Below, in pieces: positions 1 to 8,906 of a stretch of 64,000 bases of DNA. How positions within the stretch are numbered: the stretch's first letter is position 1; the number at the start of each line of letters is the position of its first letter. Source of the stretch: Komagataeibacter rhaeticus (GTDB taxonomy: Bacteria > Pseudomonadota > Alphaproteobacteria > Acetobacterales > Acetobacteraceae); assembly GCF_003207855.1 (NCBI RefSeq), contig NZ_NKTZ01000005.1:1-64000 (forward strand), read 5' to 3'. The translations under genes were made by a program, and so were the position numbers. Below the pieces are notes generated by a model, which saw only the letters and a list, made by a program, of their open reading frames with translations, had not been told where the DNA came from and did not search any database.

Positions 1-209
1 ACCTCAAGAAGTTTCCCTCAGCGCCGCCGGTGAGTGCGGATATAGGTCCCACCCCCAAAACCGTCAATCAGAAAATGCACCTAAAAGGAAAAATATCTCG
101 GGAAAAAATCAAAAAGACCGGAAAACCGCCAACAAACAGAATCACTTACACAAGGATACGCACGCCAGCACAACAGAATCGGCACGCGCACCGGGCCAGG
201 ATCGCACCA

Positions 210-1400
210 TTATCCCGGCCTATGCTGCCCCTCTCGGTCCATCAGCATCTCCGTCACCATGGATTTGAATGGCGCCAGTGCATCGGCCACGCGCAGCCCG
301 GCCTGGCGCAGGACCCTGAAGGCTGGCTCGTCACGGGTATAGACCGTGGCGATTCCGTTGGTGGCGGCAAACAGGGGGGCCGTGGCCAGCCGATGCCGCC
401 GCTCAAAACGCCTTAGCGTGGCCAGGCTGCCGGGCTGCTCACCGCGCGCCAGACCGGCTGCCACTTCCTGCGCCAGTGACTCCTGCCCTTTCAGCCCCAG
501 ATTGAACCCATGGGCCGTGATGGGATGCATGCCCACGGCCGCATCCCCCAGCAAGGCGAAGCCCGGCGCCACGAAACGATGGGCGTAAACGGCCCGGAGC
601 GGATAACTGTGCCGGGTGCTGACCAGCCGCATATTGCCCAGCCGATTACCGACCCGTTCCATGATTTCGGCATTGAAGGCATCCCGGTCCAGCGTGCGCA
701 GGCGCTCGATCTGGTCGGGTGGCAATGTCAGGACAACGGAAGATGCACCGCCATTGACAGGCAGCAGCGCCACGGTCTGCCCTTCATCAAACCACTGCGT
801 CGCCACATGGTGATGCGGCAGGTCATGCGCCATGCGGCAGACCAGCATGGACCGCCTGAAATCGTGCATCACCGCGCCAATACGCTGCATCCGCCGCAAC
901 TGGGAAAACCGCCCATCCGCCCCTATGGCAAGGCGGGACCGGATCTCACCACCGGTATGCACCACCGTCATGTCCTCGCCTATCCGCCGGATATGGCGGG
1001 TGACGGTGCCACCCAGCAGGCGGATATTGGGGCGGTTGCTGGCGGCAAGATACAGGCCACGCCGAATACAGTGGTTGGAAACCAGATAGCCCAGTGCATC
1101 AACACCGCGCCCCTGTGTATCAAACGTAAGGGGATGATTGCGACGGCCGGTTTCAACCCGTGCCTGCCGCAGGGGGGAAATGGCCACCTGTGGAATATGC
1201 TCCCACGCCCCCAGCGCCTTGAGCACGGAAACCGAATGATGCGTCAGCGCGATTTCGCGCCCGTCAAAGGCCGGCTCTGCCCAGGCGGGCGCGCCCGCAC
1301 GTTCCAGAACGGCAACGCTCAGGCCCAGGGCCTCCAGCGACAGGGCGGCGGCAAGGCCGGTCGGGCCGCCGCCCATTATGGTCACATCATGATATGTCAT
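210..1400 (-). CDS. UbiH/UbiF-type FAD-dependent monooxygenase
   Basis: Predicted flavoprotein hydroxylase of the UbiH/UbiF/Coq6 family, which hydroxylates the aromatic ring in ubiquinone biosynthesis at the inner membrane. The 396-residue protein opens with the dinucleotide-binding motif MGGGPTG (residues 9-15). Near residue 285 it has the second FAD motif LLGDAAVGMHP followed by GFNLGL, typical of this family, and the length is normal. The ATG at 1400 is directly at the N-terminal beta strand. The gene lies 39 bases downstream of a nitroreductase on the same strand, so the two may be cotranscribed. Which ring position it modifies cannot be told from sequence; other UbiH-like oxygenases remain possible. 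Confidence 0.85.
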   Translation of the reverse strand: MTYHDVTIMGGGPTGLAAALSLEALGLSVAVLERAGAPAWAEPAFDGREIALTHHSVSVLKALGAWEHIPQVAISPLRQARVETGRRNHPLTFDTQGRGVDALGYLVSNHCIRRGLYLAASNRPNIRLLGGTVTRHIRRIGEDMTVVHTGGEIRSRLAIGADGRFSQLRRMQRIGAVMHDFRRSMLVCRMAHDLPHHHVATQWFDEGQTVALLPVNGGASSVVLTLPPDQIERLRTLDRDAFNAEIMERVGNRLGNMRLVSTRHSYPLRAVYAHRFVAPGFALLGDAAVGMHPITAHGFNLGLKGQESLAQEVAAGLARGEQPGSLATLRRFERRHRLATAPLFAATNGIATVYTRDEPAFRVLRQAGLRVADALAPFKSMVTEMLMDREGQHRPG

Positions 1401-1439
1401 GGCCTGACTGCTCCTGTCCGCATCATGGTCTGCAACGGG

Positions 1440-2030
1440 TTATGCGTCATCCGCGCCAAACCGCACGGGCGTGCCCGTCCATTCGGCTACATAGTCATCC
1501 ACGGCCCGGCGCGTGGGGCCGCGGGCACCGGGCCGGGGCGTGCCGACAAACAGGAACCCCGCAAGCCCATGCGGTGCGGGAAAGCCCAGTTCGGCGGCAA
1601 GTTCCGGATCGTAGGCCACATCACCGCTGACCCATACCCCACCAAAACCCGTGGCATGCAGGGCGTTGAGGATGTTCATGGCCGCTGCCCCCACGGCCAG
1701 TTCCTGCTCGATCAGGGGAATCTTGTCCCCGGGGCGCAGGTGCATGCCCAGCACGATGATCATGGGCATGGTGGAAAAACGGGTCTGGCGCTTTTCGATC
1801 TTGGCGGGGGCCACGTCCGGGTCAAGCCGCTTCATACTGGCGACGATACGCCCGGCCAGCGCGGGCCTGGCGTCACCCTGCACGATGACATAACGCCACG
1901 GCCGCAGCCTGCCATGATCAGGCGCGCGCATGGCGGTGGACAGGATGGTGTCCAGCACGGCGCCCTGCGGCGCGGGTTCGGCCAGCGCATCGGTTGAAAA
2001 GCGCGACAGGAGAAGATCGAGCGATGGCAT
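1440..2030 (-). CDS. Nitroreductase family protein (YdjA-like)
   Basis: Predicted FMN-dependent NAD(P)H oxidoreductase of the nitroreductase superfamily, 196 residues, close to the small YdjA-like members. Visible family features are an N-terminal MRAPDHGRLRPWRY segment (FMN phosphate-binding Arg and Ser/Pro region), a central EQELAVGAAAMNILNA helix, and GFGGVWVSG followed by a C-terminal GFLFVGTP segment. The reading frame is open further upstream, but the ATG at 2030 starts at the usual family N-terminus and leaves a 184-base divergent promoter region shared with hisB. Natural substrate unknown. Confidence 0.8.
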   Translation of the reverse strand: MPSLDLLLSRFSTDALAEPAPQGAVLDTILSTAMRAPDHGRLRPWRYVIVQGDARPALAGRIVASMKRLDPDVAPAKIEKRQTRFSTMPMIIVLGMHLRPGDKIPLIEQELAVGAAAMNILNALHATGFGGVWVSGDVAYDPELAAELGFPAPHGLAGFLFVGTPRPGARGPTRRAVDDYVAEWTGTPVRFGADDA

Positions 2031-2214
2031 GTGGTCGTGCCCTTGATACGGTTGTGGCGGCAGCCCGCTGGCAGTCGGCGCCTGCACGGCGGCCGCCATG
2101 ACGCGCCACCATGCAGCAGATGCCCCGCCCTGCCAATATCCCCCCTGCCCTGCGCGGAACCGGCACGCGGGATCGGTATGGATTCCGGCTTCCGGCTTCT
2201 GTAGAAGGGGGGAC

Positions 2215-2811
2215 ATGAATACCCCGCGCACAGCCACGGTCCACCGCGCCACCAGCGAGACCGACATTACCGTCACCATCAACCTTGATGGCACGGGCCA
2301 GACCCGCATCGATACCGGCATCGGTTTTTTCGACCATATGCTGACCGCCCTTGGCCGCCACAGCATGTGCGACCTGGAGGTCACGGCAAAGGGCGACCTG
2401 CATATCGACTACCACCACACGGTGGAAGATACCGGCATCGCCCTGGGCAAGGCCTTCGCGCAGGCCATTGGCGACAAGCGGGGCATCCGCCGCTACGGCA
2501 GCGCCACCGTACCGCTGGACGAGGCGCTGTGTGAAGCCGTGGTCGATATTTCAGGCCGCCCCTTCCTGGCATGGTCGGTCACCTTCGGGCGTGACAAGAT
2601 CGGGGAAATGGATACGGAACTGTTCGAGGAATTCTTCCGTGCCTTTGCCATGAGCGCCCTTGTCACCCTGCATGTGATCCAGCGCGCGGGCCATAACTGC
2701 CACCACATAGCCGAAGCCGGCTTCAAGGCACTGGCCCGCGCCCTGCGCACCGCCAGCGAGCCCGACCCGCGCGCGGGGGGCATCATCCCGTCCACCAAGG
2801 GCAGCCTGTGA
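2215..2811 (+). CDS. hisB: Imidazoleglycerol-phosphate dehydratase
   Basis: Catalyses dehydration of imidazole glycerol phosphate to imidazole acetol phosphate in histidine synthesis. The 198-residue monofunctional form (no phosphatase domain) carries the duplicated manganese-ligand signatures: [21 protein letters not shown] and, near the C-terminus, [14 protein letters not shown]. The ATG at 2215 is preceded by a purine-rich AGAAGGGGGG at 2203-2212; an open frame exists upstream of it but lacks family similarity. First gene of the his cluster. Its stop overlaps the GTG start of the next gene by 4 bases, suggesting translational coupling. Confidence 0.95.
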   Translation: MNTPRTATVHRATSETDITVTINLDGTGQTRIDTGIGFFDHMLTALGRHSMCDLEVTAKGDLHIDYHHTVEDTGIALGKAFAQAIGDKRGIRRYGSATVPLDEALCEAVVDISGRPFLAWSVTFGRDKIGEMDTELFEEFFRAFAMSALVTLHVIQRAGHNCHHIAEAGFKALARALRTASEPDPRAGGIIPSTKGSL

Positions 2812-3188
2812 CCTTCTACAGCGCCCTGCTGCCCCCCGATCAGGCGGACGGCCCTGATGCCCGTCCGGTCATGGTGGCGTGCCGCCTGTCGTGGCTGGTG
2901 CTGGTGGCCGGGTGGCTGGGGCTTGTGCTGCGGGGCTGTATCATCAGCGGGTTCGTGGCGGGCGGCGGGTTTATCCTGCTGCGCCAGTTCCTGCCGCTTA
3001 CCCTGGCCCTGCCGCTGCTGGCCGGGGGCCATCTGTTCCTTGCGCTGAATGCCGCGGAACTGCGGCAATGGGAACTGCGGCTGCGCGGCTACCGGCCCGC
3101 ACGCGGCGTTTACGCCACAGGGCCGCAGGCCGCCCTGCTGCGCTGGATGGAGCAGAACCGCGCCCGTTCCCTTCCTTCCGTATCATGA
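2808..3188 (+). CDS. DUF2628-like small membrane protein in the his operon
   Basis: 126-residue protein with two hydrophobic segments (about residues 27-46 and 50-75), then a charged tail containing [15 protein letters not shown], which resembles the C-terminal signature of DUF2628 proteins found between hisB and hisH in many alphaproteobacteria. It starts with GTG in a GTGA overlap with the hisB stop and ends in an ATGA overlap with hisH. No catalytic residues are evident and its role is unknown. The family assignment is by eye and moderate; the gene itself is well supported by both overlaps. Confidence 0.75.
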   Translation: MTFYSALLPPDQADGPDARPVMVACRLSWLVLVAGWLGLVLRGCIISGFVAGGGFILLRQFLPLTLALPLLAGGHLFLALNAAELRQWELRLRGYRPARGVYATGPQAALLRWMEQNRARSLPSVS

Positions 3189-3871
3189 GGCATCCCATGC
3201 CCGCGCCTTCCCTTACGCAATCCATTGTGGTGATCGACTATAATGGCGGCAACCTGGCCTCCGCCGCCCGCGCCCTGACCCGCGCGGCGCAGGATTGCGG
3301 CCTTGCCGCCACCGTCACCATAACGGCGGACCCGCAGGCGGTGCGTGATGCCGACCGCATCGTCCTGCCCGGACAGGGTGCCTTTGCCGACTGTGCCGCG
3401 GGGCTTGCGGCCCGGCCCGGCCTGCGTGATGCAATCGTGGCGGCAACCGATGCCGGCACGCCCTTCCTTGGCATCTGCGTGGGCATGCAGCTTATGGCCG
3501 AGCGCGGGCGTGAACATGGCGTGACCCCCGGTTTTGGCTGGATCGCGGGCGAGATCGCGCTGATGGACGCCCCGAACCTGCGCCTGCCCCAGATGGGCTG
3601 GAACGAACTGGCCTTCACCCCGGGCGCCCATCCGCTGACCGACGGGCTGGAAGCGGATGCCCACGGCTATTTCGTCCATTCCTTTGCCCTGCGGGGCTAT
3701 GACCCGGCGGACATGGTGGCCACGACCGATTACGGTGGCACGGTGCCCGCCATCGTGGCGCGCGGCAACCGCGCGGGCACGCAGTTCCATGTGGAAAAAA
3801 GCCAGAAGGTGGGCCTGCGCATCCTGTCCAACTTCCTGCGCTGGACCCCCATGCCGGGCGGCCCGTCATGA
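3185..3871 (+). CDS. hisH: Imidazole glycerol phosphate synthase subunit HisH
   Basis: Glutaminase subunit of imidazole glycerol phosphate synthase, supplying ammonia to HisF. A class I glutamine amidotransferase with the nucleophile elbow LGICVGMQLM (Cys near residue 97) and the His-Glu pair in QFHVEKSQ near the C-terminus; the usual QFHPEKS has Val in place of Pro here. Start taken at 3185 because that ATG overlaps the preceding stop (ATGA); a second ATG at 3197 would shorten the protein by four residues. 228 residues, slightly longer than average because of the N-terminus. Confidence 0.93.
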   Translation: MRHPMPAPSLTQSIVVIDYNGGNLASAARALTRAAQDCGLAATVTITADPQAVRDADRIVLPGQGAFADCAAGLAARPGLRDAIVAATDAGTPFLGICVGMQLMAERGREHGVTPGFGWIAGEIALMDAPNLRLPQMGWNELAFTPGAHPLTDGLEADAHGYFVHSFALRGYDPADMVATTDYGGTVPAIVARGNRAGTQFHVEKSQKVGLRILSNFLRWTPMPGGPS

Positions 3872-5220
3872 CACGGACCGCCGCCCCTGCCGGCACCCTT
3901 CAGGCCGAACGCCTGCAGGACATGCATGAAGACGACCTGCATGCCCTGTGTGACGCGACCAATGCCGCCATCCTGGAAGGCGGCGGCTTTGGCTGGCTGG
4001 CCCCGCCCCCGCGTGAGACGCTGGAGCGCTACTTCCGTGGCGTGCTGCTGGTGCCCGAACGCCAGATGTTCGTGGCCCGCCTTGACGACATGATCGTCGG
4101 CTCCGCCCAGCTTGTCCGCCCGCCGCGCAATAACGAGGCGCAGGCGATGAGTGCAACCCTCATGCACTTCTACATCGCCCCCTATGCCCGTGGCATGGGG
4201 CTGGGCCGGCTGCTGCTGACCGAAGTCGAAAGCTGCGCGCGCAGCATGGGCTACCAGATCATCAACCTTGATGTGCGTGAAACCCAGGCGGAAGCCGTGC
4301 GGCTGTTCCGCAGCAGCGGGTTCCACCACTGGGGCACCCACCCCAGCTATGCCCGCATGGACGGCCGTACCGTGCGCGGCCTGTTCTTTACCAAGCGCCT
4401 GCAGGCGGACGAGCGGATCGTCCCCGCCCACCCGCAGGATGCCGCAACCCCCATCCCTGCAGCAGGACATGCCCCCGTGACCGGACACAGCCTGACACTC
4501 TATCCCGCCATCGACCTCAAGGACGGCAGCTGCGTGCGCCTGCGCCGGGGCGAGATGGACAATGCCACCGTCTATTCCGATGACCCCGGCGCACAGGCGC
4601 GGGCATGGATCGATGCCGGATGTTCATGGCTGCATGTCGTGGACCTGAACGGCGCCTTCGCCGGCCGCTCCGCCAATACCGAGGCGATCGAGGCGATCAT
4701 CGCCAATGCCTCTGTACCCGTGCAGCTGGGCGGTGGGCTGCGGGATCTGGAAAGCATCGGCAAATGGCTCAATGCCGGGATCAGCCGGGTCATCCTGGGG
4801 TCCATCGCGGTCAAGAACCCCGAACTGGTGCGTGAAGCCTGCCGCCTGTTCCCCGGCCGGATCGTGGCGGGTATCGATGCCCGCAGCGGCCAGGTCGCAA
4901 CCGAAGGCTGGGCCGAGACATCGGAGATGAAGGCCGTGGAACTGGGCCTGCGCATGCAGGATGCCGGTGTGGCCGCCGTCATCTTTACCGAGATCAGCCG
5001 CGACGGCATGCTGACCGGCATCGATATCGAGCAGACATCGGACATGGCCAATGCCCTGTCCATCCCGGTCATTGCCAGCGGTGGCGTGGGCAATCTTGGC
5101 CATCTGGAAGCCCTGCGGGCGGCGACGGCACAGGCACCGGGCATCGAGGGCGTGATCGTGGGCCGCGCGCTGTATGACGGACGCATCAACCTGGGCGATG
5201 CCCTGCGGGCCTTAAGCTGA
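3868..5220 (+). CDS. GNAT acetyltransferase and HisA in one open frame
   Basis: One uninterrupted 450-codon frame encodes a GNAT N-acetyltransferase (about residues 10-185) followed by a complete HisA (from about residue 204). The GNAT part shows the acetyl-CoA loop in [12 protein letters not shown] and the beta-bulge region [24 protein letters not shown]; its substrate is unknown. The ATG at 3868 overlaps the hisH stop (ATGA). The linker, rich in Ala and Pro, contains GTGA at 4477-4480. Removing one C from the run at 4472-4476 would make GNAT end at that TGA, giving the same 4-base overlap seen elsewhere in this operon. So this is either a real fusion, a recent frameshift, or an assembly error; HisA could also be made separately from the internal GTG. 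Confidence 0.7.
   Translation: MTRTAAPAGTLQAERLQDMHEDDLHALCDATNAAILEGGGFGWLAPPPRETLERYFRGVLLVPERQMFVARLDDMIVGSAQLVRPPRNNEAQAMSATLMHFYIAPYARGMGLGRLLLTEVESCARSMGYQIINLDVRETQAEAVRLFRSSGFHHWGTHPSYARMDGRTVRGLFFTKRLQADERIVPAHPQDAATPIPAAGHAPVTGHSLTLYPAIDLKDGSCVRLRRGEMDNATVYSDDPGAQARAWIDAGCSWLHVVDLNGAFAGRSANTEAIEAIIANASVPVQLGGGLRDLESIGKWLNAGISRVILGSIAVKNPELVREACRLFPGRIVAGIDARSGQVATEGWAETSEMKAVELGLRMQDAGVAAVIFTEISRDGMLTGIDIEQTSDMANALSIPVIASGGVGNLGHLEALRAATAQAPGIEGVIVGRALYDGRINLGDALRALS
4477..5220 (+). CDS. hisA: Phosphoribosylformimino-AICAR phosphate isomerase (HisA)
   Basis: Amadori isomerase (ProFAR to PRFAR), a (beta-alpha)8 barrel. From the GTG at 4477 it is 247 residues, the normal HisA length, starting just before the conserved [12 protein letters not shown] (general acid/base Asp). 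The second catalytic Asp lies in [14 protein letters not shown], and phosphate-loop glycines appear in VIASGGVG and IVGRALYDG. An AGGA at 4463-4466 lies ten bases ahead of the GTG. The frame is continuous with the GNAT domain upstream (see that entry), so the start of the functional protein is uncertain. The stop TGA overlaps the hisF ATG by one base. Confidence 0.9.
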   Translation: MTGHSLTLYPAIDLKDGSCVRLRRGEMDNATVYSDDPGAQARAWIDAGCSWLHVVDLNGAFAGRSANTEAIEAIIANASVPVQLGGGLRDLESIGKWLNAGISRVILGSIAVKNPELVREACRLFPGRIVAGIDARSGQVATEGWAETSEMKAVELGLRMQDAGVAAVIFTEISRDGMLTGIDIEQTSDMANALSIPVIASGGVGNLGHLEALRAATAQAPGIEGVIVGRALYDGRINLGDALRALS

Positions 5221-5981
5221 TGCTGAAGCTGCGCGTCATTCCCTGCCTGGATGTAAAGAATGGCCGGGTGGTCAAGGGTGTGAACTTCGTCTCGCTGCGC
5301 GATGCGGGTGACCCGGTGGAACAGGCGGCCGTATATGACGCGGCGGGGGCGGATGAGCTGACCTTCCTCGACATCACCGCCAGCAACGAGAACCGTGACA
5401 CCATACTGGATGTGGTCAGCCGCACGGCGGAACGCATCTTCCTGCCGCTTACGGTGGGCGGCGGCGTGCGCGCCACCGATGACATGCGCCGCCTGCTGCT
5501 GGCGGGGGCCGATAAATGCGCCATGAACTCCGCCGCCGTCTCGCGTCCCGAACTGGTCAGCGAGGCCGCACAGAAATTCGGCAGCCAGTGCGTGGTCGTG
5601 GCCATTGATGCCCGCAGCGACGGCCATGGCGGGTGGGAAGTCTATACCCATGGCGGCCGCACCCCCACCGGGCGCAATGTGGTGGACTGGTGCCGGGAAG
5701 TGGCCGAACGGGGTGCGGGCGAGATCCTGCTGACCAGCATGGACCGCGACGGCACGGGCAAGGGATTTGACCTTGACCTGCTGCGCGCGGCCAATGCGGC
5801 GGTGCGCATTCCCATCGTGGCCTCGGGCGGGGTGGGCGAACTGGCGCATTTTGTCGAAGGCGCGCGGGCGGGGGCGACCGGCCTGCTGGCCGCAAGCGTG
5901 TTCCATTTCGGCCAGTTCACCATTCCACAGGTCAAGCAGGCGCTGGCATCGGCCGGCCTGCCCGTCCGGCAGACGGACTGA
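5220..5981 (+). CDS. hisF: Imidazole glycerol phosphate synthase subunit HisF
   Basis: Cyclase subunit that uses HisH-derived ammonia to form imidazole glycerol phosphate and AICAR. 253 residues, the standard length. The catalytic Asp pair is visible in [14 protein letters not shown] (residue 11) and VAIDARSD; phosphate-binding glycines occur in TVGGGVR and [12 protein letters not shown]. Its ATG shares the final A of the hisA stop codon, consistent with coupled translation of hisA and hisF. Confidence 0.97.
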   Translation: MLKLRVIPCLDVKNGRVVKGVNFVSLRDAGDPVEQAAVYDAAGADELTFLDITASNENRDTILDVVSRTAERIFLPLTVGGGVRATDDMRRLLLAGADKCAMNSAAVSRPELVSEAAQKFGSQCVVVAIDARSDGHGGWEVYTHGGRTPTGRNVVDWCREVAERGAGEILLTSMDRDGTGKGFDLDLLRAANAAVRIPIVASGGVGELAHFVEGARAGATGLLAASVFHFGQFTIPQVKQALASAGLPVRQTD

Positions 5982-6012
5982 TCCCCTTATTCCAGCCTAT
6001 CGGAGCATCGTC

Positions 6013-6423
6013 ATGGCCAAGACAGAAAAATCCCGCAAGAACGCCCCGGCCAAGTCCGCCGCCCCCCCGAAGCCCGAAGCCGTTGGGCCCGCCACCCCCG
6101 ATGTGCTGGACCGGCTGTTCGAGGTTGTGGAATCACGGCGCGGCACCGACCCCGCCATCAGCCATTCCGCCCGCCTGCTGGCCCGCGGTCGGCGCAAGAT
6201 CGCGCAGAAATTCGGTGAGGAAGCGGTTGAATGCCTGATCGAGGCCGTCGCGGGCAATCGTGACGAACTGGTCAGTGAAAGTGCCGACGTGCTGTACCAC
6301 CTGATCGTGATGTGGGTGGACGCGGGCGTGAAACCCGCCGAAGTCTGGGCCGAACTGCTGCGACGCGAAGGCACCAGCGGGGTTGCCGAAAAAGCATCCC
6401 GCCCGCGCGACCCGCTGGCCTGA
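6013..6423 (+). CDS. hisE: Phosphoribosyl-ATP pyrophosphatase
   Basis: Removes pyrophosphate from phosphoribosyl-ATP, the second step of histidine synthesis. 136 residues. The MazG-like all-alpha core includes [17 protein letters not shown] and [13 protein letters not shown], with the metal-binding Glu/Asp positions retained. An N-terminal extension of about 30 Lys/Ala/Pro-rich residues precedes the core. The ATG at 6013 follows the hisF stop by 31 bases. HisI (cyclohydrolase) is not fused and is not in this window. Confidence 0.93.
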   Translation: MAKTEKSRKNAPAKSAAPPKPEAVGPATPDVLDRLFEVVESRRGTDPAISHSARLLARGRRKIAQKFGEEAVECLIEAVAGNRDELVSESADVLYHLIVMWVDAGVKPAEVWAELLRREGTSGVAEKASRPRDPLA

Positions 6424-6450
6424 ACCCCTATTAGCCGACAGGAGACCCTC

Positions 6451-6828
6451 ATGGCCGTAAGCGGCATTGGTCCATATGACCCGCAGAACATCTTCGCCCG
6501 TATCCTGCGCGGTGAACTGCCGTGCAGGAAAGTGTACGAGGATGAATACGCCCTCGCCTTCCATGACATCGCCCCCAAGGCGCCGGTGCATGTGCTGGTG
6601 ATCCCGAAGGGGGCCTATGTCTCCTTTGCCGATTTCAGCGCGAAGGCAAGTGAGGCGGAAATTACGGGCTTCATCCGCGCCGTGGGCACGGTTGCGCGTG
6701 ACCTGGGGCTGGAGGCGCCCGGTTACCGGCTTGTCTCCAACACCGGGGCCGAAGGCGGGCAGGAAGTGCCGCATTTCCATGTGCACCTGTTTGGCGGCCG
6801 TGCCCTTGGCGCCATGCTGCCGGGTTGA
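6451..6828 (+). CDS. HIT family purine nucleoside phosphoramidase (HinT-like)
   Basis: 125-residue histidine-triad protein. The triad HxHxH is present as PHFHVHLFGG near the C-terminus, with the upstream core FHDIAPKAPVHVLVIPK and a C-terminal LPG end typical of HinT proteins, which hydrolyse AMP-lysine type phosphoramidates. It is preceded by AGGAG at 6440-6444, seven bases before the ATG. Placement directly after hisE is common in alphaproteobacteria and suggests cotranscription. Downstream is a dual-hairpin element and then a convergent ABC transporter gene. Confidence 0.92.
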   Translation: MAVSGIGPYDPQNIFARILRGELPCRKVYEDEYALAFHDIAPKAPVHVLVIPKGAYVSFADFSAKASEAEITGFIRAVGTVARDLGLEAPGYRLVSNTGAEGGQEVPHFHVHLFGGRALGAMLPG

Positions 6829-6857
6829 ACTATCCAACTTCACTGAAAGAAATATAA

Positions 6858-6934
6858 AGTTTTTGGGTGCCGCCTTTTTTCAAAAAGGCGACATTTTTTT
6901 ATCAAGCTTTTTGCAAAAAGCTTGACCAAAAACT
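6858..6934. repeat. Dual-hairpin intergenic element, copy A (inverted)
   Basis: 77-base A/T-rich palindromic element between convergent hinT and the ABC transporter gene. Outer arms AGTTTTTGG (6858-6866) and CCAAAAACT (6926-6934) are exact inverted repeats. Inside are two hairpins: CGCC(T)n/(A)nGGCG at 6871-6890 and a perfect 24-base palindrome at 6902-6925 centred on TTTTTGCAAAAA. The same parts recur at 26042, 31450 and 57938; this copy is in the opposite orientation. It probably folds as a three-way junction in RNA or a cruciform in DNA and could terminate transcription from both sides. Confidence 0.8.
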
Positions 6935-6938
6935 CTTT

Positions 6939-8723
6939 TTACAGGGACTGGAGTTCAAACAGCCCGCGATACAGCCCCCCTTCGCGCGCCATGAGTGCTG
7001 CATGGGGGCCGTCCTCGCACACCCGGCCATGGCGGAACACGATGATGCGGTCCAGCCCCATGACGGTGGAAAGCCGGTGGGCGATGACCAGCACGGTCCG
7101 CCCCGCCATCAGCCGCTCCATGGCCTCCTGCACCAGCATTTCGGAACGGGAATCGAGGCTGGATGTCGCCTCGTCCATGATCACGATGCGCGCGTGGCTC
7201 AGGAATGCCCGCGCAATGGCGATGCGCTGCCGCTCCCCACCGGACAGCTTGACCCCGCGCTCCCCCACCATGGTGGCATAGCCACGCGGCAGGCGGTCTA
7301 TGAAGTCCGCCGCATTGGCCTGGCGTGCGGCGTGCGCGATTTCCGCAGGTGTGGCGTCAGGGCGGGCATAGGCAATGTTTTCCGCCAGCGAGCGGTGGAA
7401 CAGCAGCGGCTCCTGCGGCACGATGGCAATCTGCCCGCGCAGGCTGGCCTGCGTGACCGTTGTGATGTCGGTGTCATCAATGGTGATACATCCCGCCTGC
7501 ACATCATACAGCCGCTGCAGCAGGCGGGTGAGCGTGGTCTTGCCCGAACCCGAGGGGCCGACAAGGGCCACCCTGCTGCCGGGTGCGATATCCAGGTTCA
7601 GGTCATCAAACAGCACGCGCCCGTGCTGGTGTTCGTAGCCAAAACATACATGCGCGAAGCGGATGTGGCCCCGTGTCACGCGCAGCGCGCCTGCCCCGGG
7701 CCGGTCGGCCACGGTGGGCTGCATACGGAACAGGCTGACCAGTTCCTCCATCTCGTTGACCGAACGCTGCACGACCGAGATCTGCTGGCCGATATCACGC
7801 AGGTAGCCCTGGATCACGAACATCATCGTCAGCACATAGGCCACATCGCCCGGTCCCGCGCGGCCCTTCAGCCACAGCAGGGCCACGCCCGCTATCAGCA
7901 TCATGCGCATGAGCAGGGCTGCGAAATTCTGCAGGTTGGCGCTGTTGGTGCCGCGCAGCCATGACCGTACCGTGCGCTGGCGCCACCGTCCCGCCACCCA
8001 TGCCAGCCGCGCATCCTCGCGCGCTTCCGCCCCGCTGGCCTTGACCACGGCGTTGCACGTCACCGCGTCCGACAGGGTGGCCCCCATGCGGGTATCCCAC
8101 AGATTGGCCAGCCGGGCGGACGGCGCCACGTAACGCAGCGTCAGCACCACCGACAGCCAGACCAGCGCCACCGCCCCCACGGCCAGCACCAGCCCCATCA
8201 GCGCCCAGTGGAACGCCAGCACCCCGGTGGTGGCGCACAGCACGATCACCTCCGGCACCAGCATCAGCAGCACGGTATCCCCCAGCGTATCCACCGCCCC
8301 CATGCCGCGCGTGATCCGCCGCACGGTGGAACCGGCGAAGTTGCTGGCGTGCCATTCGCTGGAAAAACGCTGCACACGGGCAAATGCCCCGGTCACGATG
8401 CCGGTCATGACGCGCGATGTCAGGTGGGAAATGGCGACATAGGCCGTGCGCCGGGCCAGGATTCCCCCCATGCCCAGCACCGTCAGCCCGGTCACATCCC
8501 ACAGGGCACGGTGCGCGGTGGCGGTCGTGGCGGGGTGGGAGACATCATCCACCAGCCAGCCCGCCAGCAGCGGCATCATCACATCCGCCACCGTGGCCAT
8601 GGCAATCCCGGCCAGTGTCCAGGCCAGGAAGGCGGGCTGGGCACGCCAGCGCCGCCAGACAAACCCCAGCACGGCGGAAAATTCATGTCGCCCCGATGCC
8701 GGGCGGGAAAAGAAGGATGCCAT
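6939..8723 (-). CDS. ABC exporter, fused membrane and ATPase domains (MsbA/multidrug type)
   Basis: Half-transporter with an N-terminal six-helix exporter domain (about residues 20-310) and a C-terminal nucleotide-binding domain (about 350-590). Motifs are complete: Walker A GPSGSGKTTLT, signature LSGGERQR, Walker B IVIMDEATSSLD and H-loop VIAHRLSTV. It likely works as a homodimer in the inner membrane, exporting lipid or drug-like substrates; the substrate cannot be inferred. ATG at 8723 chosen; a GTG at 8765 would add 14 residues, and neither has a convincing ribosome-binding site. Its stop lies four bases from repeat copy A. Divergent from nth. Confidence 0.88.
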   Translation of the reverse strand: MASFFSRPASGRHEFSAVLGFVWRRWRAQPAFLAWTLAGIAMATVADVMMPLLAGWLVDDVSHPATTATAHRALWDVTGLTVLGMGGILARRTAYVAISHLTSRVMTGIVTGAFARVQRFSSEWHASNFAGSTVRRITRGMGAVDTLGDTVLLMLVPEVIVLCATTGVLAFHWALMGLVLAVGAVALVWLSVVLTLRYVAPSARLANLWDTRMGATLSDAVTCNAVVKASGAEAREDARLAWVAGRWRQRTVRSWLRGTNSANLQNFAALLMRMMLIAGVALLWLKGRAGPGDVAYVLTMMFVIQGYLRDIGQQISVVQRSVNEMEELVSLFRMQPTVADRPGAGALRVTRGHIRFAHVCFGYEHQHGRVLFDDLNLDIAPGSRVALVGPSGSGKTTLTRLLQRLYDVQAGCITIDDTDITTVTQASLRGQIAIVPQEPLLFHRSLAENIAYARPDATPAEIAHAARQANAADFIDRLPRGYATMVGERGVKLSGGERQRIAIARAFLSHARIVIMDEATSSLDSRSEMLVQEAMERLMAGRTVLVIAHRLSTVMGLDRIIVFRHGRVCEDGPHAALMAREGGLYRGLFELQSL

Positions 8724-8906
8724 TGCCAACGCGCCATGATGCAGGAAAGCCACGCAGCCCGCCACAACAGGTGGAAGCGCGGGCGGGGGCTGGAACGACT
8801 AGCCGCCGCCCGCCCCGCATGCAAGGCCGATGACCTTTCGCGGTCATTTACATGCATCACCCCAACGCCGCACAATACCCCGCGATCCACCCGCACAAGG
8901 TAGCCG

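Noticed and set aside
30-416. Plus-strand frame near the left edge
   Set aside because: The second half is antisense to the UbiH-type gene and the first half is A/T-rich with no recognisable protein. Bases 1-209 hold no gene I can support; they could be the leader or tail of something outside the window.
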